DNA of 64,000 nucleotides from Ruminococcaceae bacterium UBA7127 (GCA_002493005.1 DKXL01000008.1:10617-74616), one strand, 5' to 3'; counted from the stretch's first letter, positions 25,959 through 35,528 are shown. Notes: a model not told the origin generated them from the letters alone. A program made the numbers and translations.

Positions 25959-28376
25959 TTGAAAGACAGAAATTCCAATTTTAAAAAACACTTCATACGA
26001 AAAATCACGGCGGTCTTTCTGAGTGCTGTAATAACTTCAGCGGTGTTTATTCAGGCACTTCCTGTTGCATTTGCATCAGAAGAGCTTAACCCTGAGATTA
26101 CATATACAAACGGAGATTACACATTTGAAAAGATTTCGCACCCGAATTCACCTGTGGAGACTCCCGACGGTATTGTTGACTACATCGGCAATGGCAGTAT
26201 TGCTCCGTATGTAGGTGGCGAGAGTGAGGGCAACGGCGATAGAGGACAGTCCTACAGCTACGCTTCAGCTGTACACGGTGATTGGGTATATATCAATACT
26301 ATGTACGGCGGCCTCGGTGTTTCTTCTATTCTTGGTGTTGGTATGAGCGGAATGAGTCCTGAGGCTTCAAAGGCAATGATGGAAGCTATGTACAACGGAA
26401 ATTTGTACACCGGTGAGCCTGACGGCAAATATGCAGGCGGCATTCTTATTAAATTCAATGTAAAAACGGGAGAAACAAAAATTCTTATGTCCCGTGATAC
26501 AAACGGTTTAATTCCTACATTCCGCAGTGCGCTTGAAATGAACGGTAAGCTTTATTTTGTCGGAATGATTATCGATATTAACAAGCTCACGCCGGCAGAA
26601 ATATCAAAGGCTATTGCAATGCAAAACGGTTTCCCTTGCATCTATGAAATCGATCCTGAAAATAACGATAAGATGACTTGTATTTATAACTGTGTTGATG
26701 TTGACGGTTATCGTAAGCTTGTAGAAGACAAGGTGTTTACTTCAACACGTGCAATCGGCACATATCAGGATAATCTTATTGCAGGCTGTCTTGATACCGA
26801 CGGAGTGTTCCTTTGTGCATCAAAAAATCCGTCAGAAGGTCAAAACTCATTTAAAGTGATTGCAACAATGGAGGATTTGTTTAATTATCCGGCTTATCAT
26901 CGTTCAGATGTAAACGGAGGCGGCGGTATTTATCAGGTGATTGAGTACAACAATAAGCTTTATGTTGTTGTGTGCACAGGAACTGCTGACACAAAAAATC
27001 CCGAAACAGGAACATTGAGAACCTTTGCAATTATTCGCGGTGAGTGCAACGGACCTGTAGACGACAGAAGCTCCTGGACATGGTCAGTGCTTGCAGACGA
27101 TAAGAATGACGGCGCAAAATATCCGTTCGGTCTTGATGAAGAACGCGTAAGCTGCGGTGCATGCACTCTTGAGATATATGACGACTATCTTTATATCGGT
27201 GAATATAACGATGTTTCAAGTGCATTACAGGGCTTTGTTTTAAGAAAGGATTTTACAACACAGGCTACTAACCTTGAACAATCAATAAATCTTTATCGTA
27301 TGGATGCCGACGAAGAAATTGAGATGGTTGTCGGTGACCCGACCTCAACATTCCCGCAGGGCGGTATTTCCGGTATGGGTTCAGGTTATGAAACACATAT
27401 GAGCCAGTATACCTGGCAGATGACTGTGTATAACGGCAAACTCTATGTCAGCACAATGGATACGACAACTTTGCTTGAGCCGCTTGCGCAGTTTACAAAC
27501 GGCGACCTTATTAATATGACAGAAGAAGAATGGAATCGTCAGGTTGAGTATATTCGTGTTCTTCTTGAGATTTTAAAGGGCGCAGACCAAAACACACAGA
27601 CAACAGATGGATTGATTAAATCTGCTATTGAAGACGCATCTGACCGTGCAACTGAAACGATGGACAAAATGACTGAAATCGTGCTTACAAAAGGTCAGAC
27701 TGCAAAACTTAAAAAGGCTGTTAATGACGGTGATTTAGACGAAACAATTTCCGATAGAACGCTTGATAAGCTCACCGAAGTTAATAATATGCTTACAGAA
27801 ATTTCACCATTGATAAACACAACAGAAACTGAGGAATTCCTTGACATCTACAGTAAGATTCTTGCTGCACTTGAAAAGCTTGAAGCTGTTTTGCCGGATA
27901 GCGCAAAGCCAATTTATGATATGCTTATGAGCTATGCGACGGAGGAAAACCTTAAGGCAATTACAAAATCTCTCAAATATATGTCAACTTCCAAGGCAGG
28001 ATTTGACCTTTATGAAATTTCTCAGAATGATGACGGTAGCGTTGATATTAATACTGTGACAAACGATGGATTTGGAGATCGCTATAATCACGGTTTGCGT
28101 ATATTTGCAAACACACCTGATTATTGGGTAATCGGTACAGCAAACCCATTCTATGGTACACAGCTTTGGAGAAGAGCGCATAAAACATCGGAATATGAGC
28201 TTGGCGATGCAAACCGCGACGGCATAGTAACAATTATTGATGCAACGTATATTCAAAAATATGCTGCTTCATTAACAGAATTTGATGATGAACAAATGAA
28301 TCTTGCAGATGTAAACGGTGATGGTTCTGTTGATGTAATGGATGCAACCGAAATCCAAAAAAATATTGCTCAGTAA
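25959..28376 (+). CDS. Secreted 805-residue dockerin protein of unknown fold
   Basis: Signal peptide 1-40 (AFASEE). Residues ~80-520 hold repeated short beta motifs such as NGKLYFVG, NNKLYVVV, DDYLYIGEY and NGKLYVST, a spacing that suggests a beta-propeller. A helical, charged stretch follows (~550-690), then a short return of the first domain type and a type I dockerin (GDANRDG and DVNGDG loops, about 747-805). I recognise no catalytic motif or glycosidase family. The start is TTG, 7 bases after AGGAGG. It has its own promoter and terminator. The dockerin predicts attachment to a cohesin scaffold outside the cell; it might bind carbohydrate or sense it (inference). Confidence 0.85.
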   Translation: MKDRNSNFKKHFIRKITAVFLSAVITSAVFIQALPVAFASEELNPEITYTNGDYTFEKISHPNSPVETPDGIVDYIGNGSIAPYVGGESEGNGDRGQSYSYASAVHGDWVYINTMYGGLGVSSILGVGMSGMSPEASKAMMEAMYNGNLYTGEPDGKYAGGILIKFNVKTGETKILMSRDTNGLIPTFRSALEMNGKLYFVGMIIDINKLTPAEISKAIAMQNGFPCIYEIDPENNDKMTCIYNCVDVDGYRKLVEDKVFTSTRAIGTYQDNLIAGCLDTDGVFLCASKNPSEGQNSFKVIATMEDLFNYPAYHRSDVNGGGGIYQVIEYNNKLYVVVCTGTADTKNPETGTLRTFAIIRGECNGPVDDRSSWTWSVLADDKNDGAKYPFGLDEERVSCGACTLEIYDDYLYIGEYNDVSSALQGFVLRKDFTTQATNLEQSINLYRMDADEEIEMVVGDPTSTFPQGGISGMGSGYETHMSQYTWQMTVYNGKLYVSTMDTTTLLEPLAQFTNGDLINMTEEEWNRQVEYIRVLLEILKGADQNTQTTDGLIKSAIEDASDRATETMDKMTEIVLTKGQTAKLKKAVNDGDLDETISDRTLDKLTEVNNMLTEISPLINTTETEEFLDIYSKILAALEKLEAVLPDSAKPIYDMLMSYATEENLKAITKSLKYMSTSKAGFDLYEISQNDDGSVDINTVTNDGFGDRYNHGLRIFANTPDYWVIGTANPFYGTQLWRRAHKTSEYELGDANRDGIVTIIDATYIQKYAASLTEFDDEQMNLADVNGDGSVDVMDATEIQKNIAQ

Positions 28377-28395
28377 AGTAAATATATTTTATAGC

Positions 28396-28433
28396 AAAAT
28401 GGTATCCTCCCATAAAGGCGGATACCATTTTTT
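28396..28433 (+). terminator. Rho-independent terminator
   Basis: Arms AAAATGGTATCC (28396-28407) and GGATACCATTTT (28420-28431) followed by T residues. Confidence 0.93.
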
Positions 28434-28492
28434 AGTATAATACTATTGTTGCTTGATTTAATATAGCGGCAGGGATGTTGACCTGCAATTTT

Positions 28493-28678
28493 CTATATAA
28501 ATTTATTCAGCTCGGCATTATAGGTGTAATCTATAGTGCTGAGCTTATTAATTATCTCGTCCTTGTCACAGCCGTAATCATCACATAATGCGTCAAGAGT
28601 TGGATAAAAATCTCGTAACTTTGTATTGATTACGCTTAAGAGCATCATAGGGTCATTTGGAAGTGTAAAATCAGTCAT
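28493..28678 (-). CDS. DUF4250 small protein
   Basis: A 61-residue cytosolic protein of the DUF4250 family, widespread in Clostridia and of unknown function. LPNDPMMLLSVINTKLRDFY and LDALCDDYG are the family's conserved blocks. AGGAGG lies 5 bases before the ATG at 28678; the frame runs further upstream but lacks a site there. It has its own consensus promoter. Confidence 0.9.
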   Translation of the reverse strand: MTDFTLPNDPMMLLSVINTKLRDFYPTLDALCDDYGCDKDEIINKLSTIDYTYNAELNKFI

Positions 28679-28700
28679 AATATCCTCCTTGTTAAAGTTA

Positions 28701-28733
28701 TTTGAGCCGACGTTAAGATATTGTCGGCTCAAA
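28701..28733 (-). terminator. Hairpin between FemAB gene and DUF4250
   Basis: Stem of 11 bp (TTTGAGCCGAC with GTCGGCTCAAA). It can end the FemAB transcript. It also lies at the very 5' end of the DUF4250 message, because that promoter's -10 directly abuts it. Confidence 0.7.
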
Positions 28734-28762
28734 ATTATATATATTATAACACACAATGTCAA
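28734..28762 (-). promoter_or_regulatory. Consensus promoter of DUF4250 gene
   Basis: On the minus strand, TTGACA (28757-28762), a 17-base spacer and TATAAT (28734-28739), both perfect hexamers. Confidence 0.82.
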
Positions 28763-28777
28763 GATTTAACAGGAATT

Positions 28778-29782
28778 TTATATTCCCTTTTTGATGCTCA
28801 TTGCAAAATTGAATAAATGGTTAATATGAGATTTGTAAACATAATCAAATTCTCCTGCGTAGGTTTTGACATATCCGTTAAAACCTTGCTTAAATTTGTA
28901 TACGCCATAGTTTGGGTGATCTTCGTCATACCAATAGGGGATACCGCAAAAGTCATATTTTGAGCATCCTGTAGTTTTGGCATATTTAATCATATTCCAC
29001 TGCATAAGATAATTCGGCATATAATTTCTGTGTTCATTTGACGAACAGCCGTACACATAGCTTGTTGTGCCTGAATAATTAATAAATAATGCGCCTGAAA
29101 GTGGAGTATTGCCAAGATAGCAAATACACAAGCCCGCATTGCCGTCAAAAGCGTTAAGAATCTTTGCAAAGTATTCCTTACTGCGCGCGCAGAAACCGTC
29201 ACGTTTACAGGTTTGCTCCATCAGGGTCATAAAGTCGTCAAGCTTCTCTTTGCCGTAAAATCCGCATTCTACGCCTTTGCGTTTTGCAAGGCGAATGTTA
29301 TAGCGGCATTTTGATTTAAAGCTGTCGAATATTTCATCAATGCTTTTTTCCTCTATGTCAAGTATATAATTTTCACGGCATTGAATATTTTGATATCCAA
29401 CCTTTTCTCCGTGATGAATAAAGCCAAGCTCTGTGAGATTTTTGATTGCATCTGTATCGTCCTCGTCAATCATAGGGTCGATTTTCAGTGCATATGCATT
29501 GTGTTTTTTGGCAAGAAGATTGATTTGTGCAAAAATTCCCCTAACCGCTTTTTTGTTATGCATATCACACACAAAGCCTCTTGGAACATACAGCATAGCG
29601 GTTTTAATAAACGGAACTTTGCGTATGAGCACAAGGCAACCTCCTTCAATTTTTCCGTCTTTGTTTCGTATTGTTATATATTCGTGTCCCCAGTTTGACT
29701 TAACCGTTGCCCAGTATGATGACTGCATAAAATTTCCGTATTCGCTGTTTTTGCAAAAGTTTTCATATTCGTTTATATCCAT
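28778..29782 (-). CDS. FemAB/FemX-like aminoacyltransferase
   Basis: A 334-residue FemABX-type enzyme with two GNAT-like lobes. Such enzymes transfer an amino acid from aminoacyl-tRNA to the lipid II peptide to build the interpeptide bridge. Features: FMQSSYWATVKSNWGHEY at the start, the KSKCRYNIRLAKRKG helix, GTTSYVYGCSSNEHRNYMPN and the C-terminal YDFCGIPYWYDEDHPNYGVY. There is no coiled-coil arm like that of S. aureus FemA, so it is nearer FemX. The ribosome site AGGAGG lies 8 bases upstream, inside a stem-loop. The amino acid added is not predictable. Confidence 0.9.
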   Translation of the reverse strand: MDINEYENFCKNSEYGNFMQSSYWATVKSNWGHEYITIRNKDGKIEGGCLVLIRKVPFIKTAMLYVPRGFVCDMHNKKAVRGIFAQINLLAKKHNAYALKIDPMIDEDDTDAIKNLTELGFIHHGEKVGYQNIQCRENYILDIEEKSIDEIFDSFKSKCRYNIRLAKRKGVECGFYGKEKLDDFMTLMEQTCKRDGFCARSKEYFAKILNAFDGNAGLCICYLGNTPLSGALFINYSGTTSYVYGCSSNEHRNYMPNYLMQWNMIKYAKTTGCSKYDFCGIPYWYDEDHPNYGVYKFKQGFNGYVKTYAGEFDYVYKSHINHLFNFAMSIKKGI

Positions 29783-29788
29783 AAAATG

Positions 29789-29821
29789 AGCCTCCTGTAT
29801 GGTTTTACTATACAGAAGGCT
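29789..29821 (-). promoter_or_regulatory. Stem-loop covering the FemAB ribosome site
   Basis: Arms AGCCTCCTGTAT (29789-29800) and ATACAGAAGGCT (29810-29821) with one mismatch and a 9-base loop. The AGGAGG site (29791-29796, minus strand) lies inside the stem. It could lower translation or end the upstream transcript. Confidence 0.6.
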
Positions 29822-29889
29822 TGTTTCACAATTTATTCAAAGTTGTATATTTTTTGTATCAACGTAATGTTGCATTACTTAAAATAAAA

Positions 29890-30705
29890 TTAATAATAAT
29901 TATTTTTCTCGGATATTTCGTATCCGCTGTCAGTTTTATCGTAACCATACATAATTGAATTATAATTATTAAATTCATAATCCGTAAATGCAAGCGGCAT
30001 AATGTTGAAGTAAAAAGAATAAAATGAGGTTTCTACGTTATAATTATGTTCACCCTCAATGCCCCAATAATCGCATAAAGCAAAGCAGGTTTGTTCTCTT
30101 AAGTTCTGTTCAACAGTTTCGTTAAGATCGTGCTCATCGATAAAATCATCCTGCACAATAGGTTCTTTGGGTGTACATTTAAATTCGTATACTATCTTTG
30201 TCTTTTTGTCCATCAGTATTTCAAATTCGCCTGCACCGTTTTCGCTAAAATCTGAATATACGACATCCAGCAGAGTTACGGATATAGGGGAACCGTTAAT
30301 TTCACCGTTTACGGTAACCTCCTGAACTTTATAGGCAGATATCTGTGAGGCAACTTCATAAAATTTCTCAATAGCCATATTGGCAAGCTCGTTATCATTA
30401 AATGCGCTTTTAAGCAATGGCTGGGCAGAGTCAATTTCGTCTAACAGATCGTTAAACTGCTTGCCGTCATAATACATTGAGTAGGTGTTGCTTTCCAACC
30501 AGATTGCTTCGTCTGATGATAACAGGCTGATGAGCTCTTCGCTTGTTATGTTGTCGTTTTTGCTTTCAAACGAATAGGATTCGGTTACATAATTGTTGAT
30601 ATCTCGTTTGTCGATACTTGAATAGTAAAGATAGGGAAGAAATACTACGGCACAGGTTACTGTGGCTGCAATGAAGATGCAGAGAGCATATTTTATTTTA
30701 TTCAC
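29890..30705 (-). CDS. Membrane-anchored protein linked to the two-component system
   Basis: A 271-residue protein with one N-terminal membrane helix (about 5-27) and a large outside domain. No family recognised. The start is probably GTG at 30705 with AGGAGG about 9 bases upstream; it overlaps the kinase stop by 8 bases, so the two are translated together. The position after the kinase suggests an accessory sensor or a product of the same stress response (inference). The outside domain is acidic, with alternating strand-like segments such as VQEVTVNGEINGSPISVTLL. Confidence 0.7.
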   Translation of the reverse strand: MNKIKYALCIFIAATVTCAVVFLPYLYYSSIDKRDINNYVTESYSFESKNDNITSEELISLLSSDEAIWLESNTYSMYYDGKQFNDLLDEIDSAQPLLKSAFNDNELANMAIEKFYEVASQISAYKVQEVTVNGEINGSPISVTLLDVVYSDFSENGAGEFEILMDKKTKIVYEFKCTPKEPIVQDDFIDEHDLNETVEQNLREQTCFALCDYWGIEGEHNYNVETSFYSFYFNIMPLAFTDYEFNNYNSIMYGYDKTDSGYEISEKNNYY

Positions 30706-32146
30706 AATCCAAAACCTCCTCACTGCCGCAAAGCTCGGTTGTAAAACTGACGGTTGTTCCTTTATTATACACACTGTCTATATTAAGCATTGAGCCGTGC
30801 AGTTTAGCGATTTCATTGCAAAGGGCAAGTCCAAGTCCCGCACCGCCCATACTTCTGGCTCTCGATTTGTCGACCATATAAAACGGTTCTGTGATTTTTT
30901 TTAGCTCACTTTGAGGGATACCTGTACCATTATCGATTACAGAGAATAAATATTTTCCGTCTTTAATACGGCCTGTAAGTCTTATTGTCTGACCTTTTTC
31001 TGACGCTTTGCAGGCGTTGTCAATTAGATTATAGAGCAGAGTTTTAAGGAGTGACGGCTCAGCGCTGATTGTGGCGTGCTCAAAATCAGTTGTAAGCTGA
31101 ATATTATATTTTTTGAGAAGAAAAAGCACAGAATTTCCGGTTTCGCTGATTATTGTATCGGATTTTACCGACACAAGGTTTATCTCGTCATTTTTAAGAA
31201 CAATTAGATTGAGCAGATTAAGAGAAAGTGATTCAAGTCGTTTGCCCTCTTTATAGATAAAATCGGCACATTCACGTCTTTGTGCGTCATCAAGCTGATA
31301 TGAGCGAAGCATATCAGCGTAACCGATTACGGAGGTCAGCGGTGTTTTTAGCTCGTGGGTAAAATCTGCAACAAAATCATCACGGCTCTGCGCGGCGCGT
31401 TCAAGCTGTTCAACATAGTCTTCAACGTATTGTGCCATAGTGTTGAAGTTGTATGAAAGCTCGGCAATCTCTTTGGTTTTTATTGCACCCTTGTGTGTTT
31501 GGGCTCGTTTGGAAAAATTGCCTTCAGCAATTTCTTTTGACACCTCCGAAAGCCTGACAAGCGGTTTGGTTATAAAATGTGAGAAAATCACGAGCAGTAT
31601 TGAAGCAAACAGAGCAACGCCTATGAGGATAATTTGGTACGTTCTGCAATAGCTGTCACGACTTTGATAGATATCAGTTATATCGGCGATACTCTCAACG
31701 TAGTACAGTTCTTCATATGGCAAGTTATCGCCGATTGAAAGAATAATTTTGCTGACCGCCTGAATATATTTTTTATTGCCGTTGTCTATTATAACGTGAC
31801 CGCGGTTATTGTTTTGCAAATTTGCAATAAACGAGTCTTTGTCATAAAAGTTGTTGCCGTCAACGCTGTCGATATTGACGGTAGTGTTTGAGGTATTGTG
31901 ATTAACCTGTTCTGAAAAATTAGAAATGGTAAATCTCAGATAGGCTTCATTGTTGTCAATTTGAGAGGTGTTTTGCACAACTGCATAAAGAGAAGAGGTA
32001 ATGTATGCGTTTGAGTCGCACACAGATTGAATTTTATTGTTGAGCGAGGTTGTAAAAACTGAGTTTATGAGCAAAAATCCTCCAACTCCGAAAGACAGAA
32101 TTATGATAACAAATGATATAAAAAATATTTTCCATGCAAACTTCAT
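30698..32146 (-). CDS. Sensor histidine kinase
   Basis: A 482-residue membrane kinase. Two helices (about 8-28 and 171-190) flank a ~140-residue outside sensor domain. HAMP follows (about 190-245), then HisKA with phospho-accepting His264 (DFTHELKTPLTS), and HATPase_c with N-box NLIDNACKASEKG, G1 DNGTGIP, F-box EPFYMVDKSR and G2 GGAGLGLALC. It is the partner of the response regulator 10 bases upstream. The outside domain resembles no sensor I know, so the signal is unknown. Confidence 0.95.
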   Translation of the reverse strand: MKFAWKIFFISFVIIILSFGVGGFLLINSVFTTSLNNKIQSVCDSNAYITSSLYAVVQNTSQIDNNEAYLRFTISNFSEQVNHNTSNTTVNIDSVDGNNFYDKDSFIANLQNNNRGHVIIDNGNKKYIQAVSKIILSIGDNLPYEELYYVESIADITDIYQSRDSYCRTYQIILIGVALFASILLVIFSHFITKPLVRLSEVSKEIAEGNFSKRAQTHKGAIKTKEIAELSYNFNTMAQYVEDYVEQLERAAQSRDDFVADFTHELKTPLTSVIGYADMLRSYQLDDAQRRECADFIYKEGKRLESLSLNLLNLIVLKNDEINLVSVKSDTIISETGNSVLFLLKKYNIQLTTDFEHATISAEPSLLKTLLYNLIDNACKASEKGQTIRLTGRIKDGKYLFSVIDNGTGIPQSELKKITEPFYMVDKSRARSMGGAGLGLALCNEIAKLHGSMLNIDSVYNKGTTVSFTTELCGSEEVLDCE

Positions 32147-32156
32147 AGCAAATCCT

Positions 32157-32810
32157 CTATTCGGTAAATCGGTAGCCTACCTTGTAAACTGATTGAATAT
32201 TATCTTTTAAATCAAGCTTTTTTCGCAACCGCTGAATATGCAAATCGACGGTGCGTGTATCGCCCATATACGGCTCATTCCACACATTTTCATAAATCAT
32301 TTCACGGTAAAGAGCAATGTTTTTATTTCTGACAAACAGCAGTAAAATTTCATACTCCTTTAAGGTTAATTCAACAGGCTTGCCGTTTTTGGTTACAATT
32401 CTTGAGTTGGTGTTAATCTCTAAATCATTTACAGTGAGAACTGCCGATGTTTTGTTGTAGCGGCGCAGTACCGCCTCCACTCTGGCTTGCAGCTCGGTAA
32501 TATCAAACGGCTTTGTTATGTAATCATCTGCGCCGAGGTTTAATCCTTTTACTCTGCTTGTTATGTCGGTCTTGGCAGTTATAAAAATTACCGGAATATC
32601 AAACCCCTTGATATATTCAATAAGCTCAAAACCGTTAATTTTGGGCAGCATAACGTCAAGCAAAATAAGGTCATAATGCTTGTTCTCAATCATATCTGCG
32701 CCCATTTCACCGTCAAAGGCACAGTCGCATTTGTAGCCATGCTTTTCAAGAGCCATTTTTAATAAATTTGAGATAGTTGCTTCGTCCTCAACAATAAGAA
32801 TATGAGTCAT
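32157..32810 (-). CDS. OmpR-family response regulator
   Basis: A 217-residue DNA-binding regulator. Receiver domain with acidic EDE near the start, phospho-acceptor Asp52 (LILLDVMLP), Thr in FITAKTD and Lys in ITKPFD. The winged-helix Trans_reg_C domain (about 125-217) includes VELTLKEYEILLLF and DTRTVDLHIQRLRKKL. First gene of the regulator-kinase-membrane protein operon, with GAGGTG 6 bases before the ATG. The proximity to FemAB hints at envelope control, but this is not proven. Confidence 0.95.
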   Translation of the reverse strand: MTHILIVEDEATISNLLKMALEKHGYKCDCAFDGEMGADMIENKHYDLILLDVMLPKINGFELIEYIKGFDIPVIFITAKTDITSRVKGLNLGADDYITKPFDITELQARVEAVLRRYNKTSAVLTVNDLEINTNSRIVTKNGKPVELTLKEYEILLLFVRNKNIALYREMIYENVWNEPYMGDTRTVDLHIQRLRKKLDLKDNIQSVYKVGYRFTE

Positions 32811-32885
32811 AGTGCACCTCAGGTATTAGTATTAATTGCAACAATTATACATCATAATTGTATCATAAATGTTTCAAAAATAAAA

Positions 32886-32914
32886 TCCCGAACAGTAAAA
32901 TGTACTGTTCGGGA
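32886..32914 (-). terminator. Terminator of hom-lysC operon
   Basis: Arms TCCCGAACAGTA and TACTGTTCGGGA (12 bp) with a 5-base loop. The minus-strand transcript continues into a T-rich tail. Confidence 0.9.
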
Positions 32915-32944
32915 AAATTTAGTATTTATGTGTATAAAGCCGAA

Positions 32945-34150
32945 TTAATCAAAGAACTTTGAGTGGATTGCGCTTACTGCCTTGTCAGCATCCTTAGCGT
33001 TGATGAGAACAGAAACCTTGATTTCGCTTGTGCTGATCATCTGAATATTAATCTGAGCGTCATAGAGAGCCTCAAACATCTTTGTTGCAACGCCTGCGTG
33101 GCTTTCCATACCTGCGCCTACGATTGAAATCTTAGCAACATCGTCGTCATAAAGAATGTCCTCAGCACCAAGGTTTTCTGCGTAATCCTTAAGGCAGGCA
33201 ACAGCTTCTTCGCCTCTGCTTTTTGCTACTGTAAAGCTGATATCCTTTTTACCGTCGTGACCGATTGACTGAAGAATGATATCTACATTAATGTCCTTTG
33301 CAGAAAGTTTTGAGAACATCTTGAATGCAAGACCCGGAATGTTAGGAACACCTGTAACAGAAATTCTTGCAACATCTGTATCTTTAGCAACACCGCTGAT
33401 TAACATTTTTTCCATTTTTGTTTTCTCCTTTACTATTGTACCCGAAGCCTTTGTCATACTTGAAAGTACCTCAAGCTCGATATTATATTTTTTAGCCATT
33501 TCAACCGAACGGTTGTTAAGAACCTGTGCGCCGAGGGTTGCAAGCTCAAGCATTTCATCATAAGAAATCTCTTTAAGCTTTGTTGCATTTTTTATCTTGC
33601 GCGGGTCAGCTGTGTAAACGCCTTCAACATCGGTAAAAATCTGACACAAATCTGCGTGCATTGACGCTGCGATTGCAACTGCACTGGTGTCTGAACCGCC
33701 TCTGCCGAGTGTTGTGATGTCACCGTACTTTGAAAGTCCCTGAAAACCTGCAACAATTACGATGTTTTTTTTGTCAAGCTCCTTTTTGATTCTTGACGGG
33801 TCAATGTTTTTGATTCTTGCGCTTGTGTGCGCGGAACTCGTGTTAAAGCCTGCCTGCCAGCCGAGCAGTGAAACTGCGTGGTAGCCTAGCTTTTCGATAG
33901 CCATTGCAAGAAGTGAAATTGAAATCTGCTCGCCGGCTGCAAGCAACATATCTTTTTCTCTTCTTGAGGCGTTAGGATTAATTTCGTTTGCTTTTTCGAT
34001 AAGATCGTCGGTTGTGTCGCCTTGAGCAGATACAACAACTACTACGTCGTTACCCTTTGCAAAAGTGTCTGTTACTATTGAAGCAACATTCATAACACGC
34101 TCGGCATTGGCAACAGAGCTGCCGCCGAATTTTTGAACTATCAAACTCAT
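32945..34150 (-). CDS. lysC: Aspartate kinase
   Basis: Phosphorylates aspartate, the first step toward lysine, threonine and methionine. It has 401 aa. Kinase motifs: VQKFGGSSVA at the N-terminus, GRGGSDTSAVA and FTDVEGVYTADPR. Two C-terminal ACT domains (about 265-400) with VTGVPNIPGLA provide amino-acid feedback. It lies 24 bases after hom with GGGGAG upstream, forming a two-gene operon for the shared aspartate pathway. Confidence 0.96.
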   Translation of the reverse strand: MSLIVQKFGGSSVANAERVMNVASIVTDTFAKGNDVVVVVSAQGDTTDDLIEKANEINPNASRREKDMLLAAGEQISISLLAMAIEKLGYHAVSLLGWQAGFNTSSAHTSARIKNIDPSRIKKELDKKNIVIVAGFQGLSKYGDITTLGRGGSDTSAVAIAASMHADLCQIFTDVEGVYTADPRKIKNATKLKEISYDEMLELATLGAQVLNNRSVEMAKKYNIELEVLSSMTKASGTIVKEKTKMEKMLISGVAKDTDVARISVTGVPNIPGLAFKMFSKLSAKDINVDIILQSIGHDGKKDISFTVAKSRGEEAVACLKDYAENLGAEDILYDDDVAKISIVGAGMESHAGVATKMFEALYDAQINIQMISTSEIKVSVLINAKDADKAVSAIHSKFFD

Positions 34151-34174
34151 CTACTGATTACTCCCCTTGTTATA

Positions 34175-35410
34175 TTATAAATCACCGATACGGATTGATG
34201 AAAGCACCTTTACGCCGTCGCTCTCAAGAGCGGCAGTTTTATCGGTGAATTCACCGTACGGCATTTCCTTGACAACAAATGCTTTTTCATTTTCAGGCGA
34301 ATTGTCTTTTGTGATAACAGTAACATCACCAAACAGCTTCTGCGCCTTTGAAATTATATCATCGCCCTGAGCACGTACATACATTGCGCTTACAGACTGT
34401 TCAAACGGAATAATATTTTTGCCGTTTCCGTCTGTCCAGTAGAGATATTTTCTTGTTTTGAGGTGCTTGCAGCAGTCAATTACATCTGCAACAACTGCGC
34501 TTGCGGTTGGAAGTTTGCCTGCGCCTTTGCCGTAAAATACGACGTCGCCTGTACAGTCGCCTCTAACCATAATGCCGTTAAACTCATAGTCAATATTGGC
34601 AAGCTGACTTTTGTTTGGTACAAGCATCGGAGCAACAATAATATCAATCTTGCCGTCTTTAAGGCGCTTAACCTTGCCGATAAGCTTGATTACGCTTGAA
34701 AATGCCTCGGCATACTTTACGTCATCAAGTGTAATCTTTGTAATGCCCTCTGTATGTACCCATTCAGGATAAACGTGTTTGCCGAAAGCAAGAGATGCCA
34801 AAATACAGATTTTACGGCAAGCATCGTGACCCTCAATGTCGGCAGCAGGATTTCTCTCGGCAAAACCGAGCTCCTGAGCGAGCTTAAGCGCATCGTCAAA
34901 TTGCATACCGTCTTCTATCATTTTAGTTAAAATAAAGTTTGTTGTGCCGTTTAATATACCTGCAATTTCATCAACGATGTTTGCAACGAGGCACTGATTC
35001 ATAGGACGGATAATCGGAATACCGCCGCCTACTGATGCTTCAAACAGGAAGTTAGCATTTTCCTCTTTGGCAATGGCAAGCAGTTCTGCACCGTGAGCAG
35101 CAACAAGCTCCTTGTTGGAGGTTACTACGCTTTTGCCTGCCTTAAGACATCTTTTTACATAGTCATAAGCAGGGGTAAGACCGCCCATAACTTCAACAAC
35201 TACTCTGATTTCGAGGTCGTTTATAATGTCGTCAAAGTTTTTGGTGAATCTGTCTGCAAGCGGACTGTCGGGAAATTCACGCAAGTCAAGAATTTTCTTT
35301 ACATAAACCTCTTCGCCAATGCTCGCAAAAAGTTTCTGTTTGTGGGTTGTAAGGATTTCGGCTACGCCTGAGCCTACAACTCCATGACCCATAATTGCTA
35401 CTGAAACCAT
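34175..35410 (-). CDS. hom: Homoserine dehydrogenase
   Basis: Reduces aspartate semialdehyde to homoserine. It has 411 aa. The Rossmann motif GHGVVGSG is near the N-terminus. Catalytic-domain segments include SVGGGIPIIRP, LNGTTNFILTKM and GFAERNPAADIEGHDACRK. A C-terminal ACT domain (about 345-411, AMYVRAQGDD and later) suggests threonine feedback. Start at the ATG at 35410 after AAAGG. It heads the hom-lysC operon, 118 bases after the PBP gene. Confidence 0.96.
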   Translation of the reverse strand: MVSVAIMGHGVVGSGVAEILTTHKQKLFASIGEEVYVKKILDLREFPDSPLADRFTKNFDDIINDLEIRVVVEVMGGLTPAYDYVKRCLKAGKSVVTSNKELVAAHGAELLAIAKEENANFLFEASVGGGIPIIRPMNQCLVANIVDEIAGILNGTTNFILTKMIEDGMQFDDALKLAQELGFAERNPAADIEGHDACRKICILASLAFGKHVYPEWVHTEGITKITLDDVKYAEAFSSVIKLIGKVKRLKDGKIDIIVAPMLVPNKSQLANIDYEFNGIMVRGDCTGDVVFYGKGAGKLPTASAVVADVIDCCKHLKTRKYLYWTDGNGKNIIPFEQSVSAMYVRAQGDDIISKAQKLFGDVTVITKDNSPENEKAFVVKEMPYGEFTDKTAALESDGVKVLSSIRIGDL

Positions 35411-35528
35411 ATCTAAAAACCTTTCCTTTCAAGTTTAGGATTTTTTAGTAAAATTAGTTAATATAATAAATTTGTTTTCTCCTGATGATTGTAAATGTTT
35501 AATAAATCAGAAAATTCCAATCGGTCAA

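Noticed and set aside
35411..35528. Possible T-box or amino-acid riboswitch before hom
   Set aside because: No T-box sequence, specifier stem or terminator/antiterminator pair could be found.
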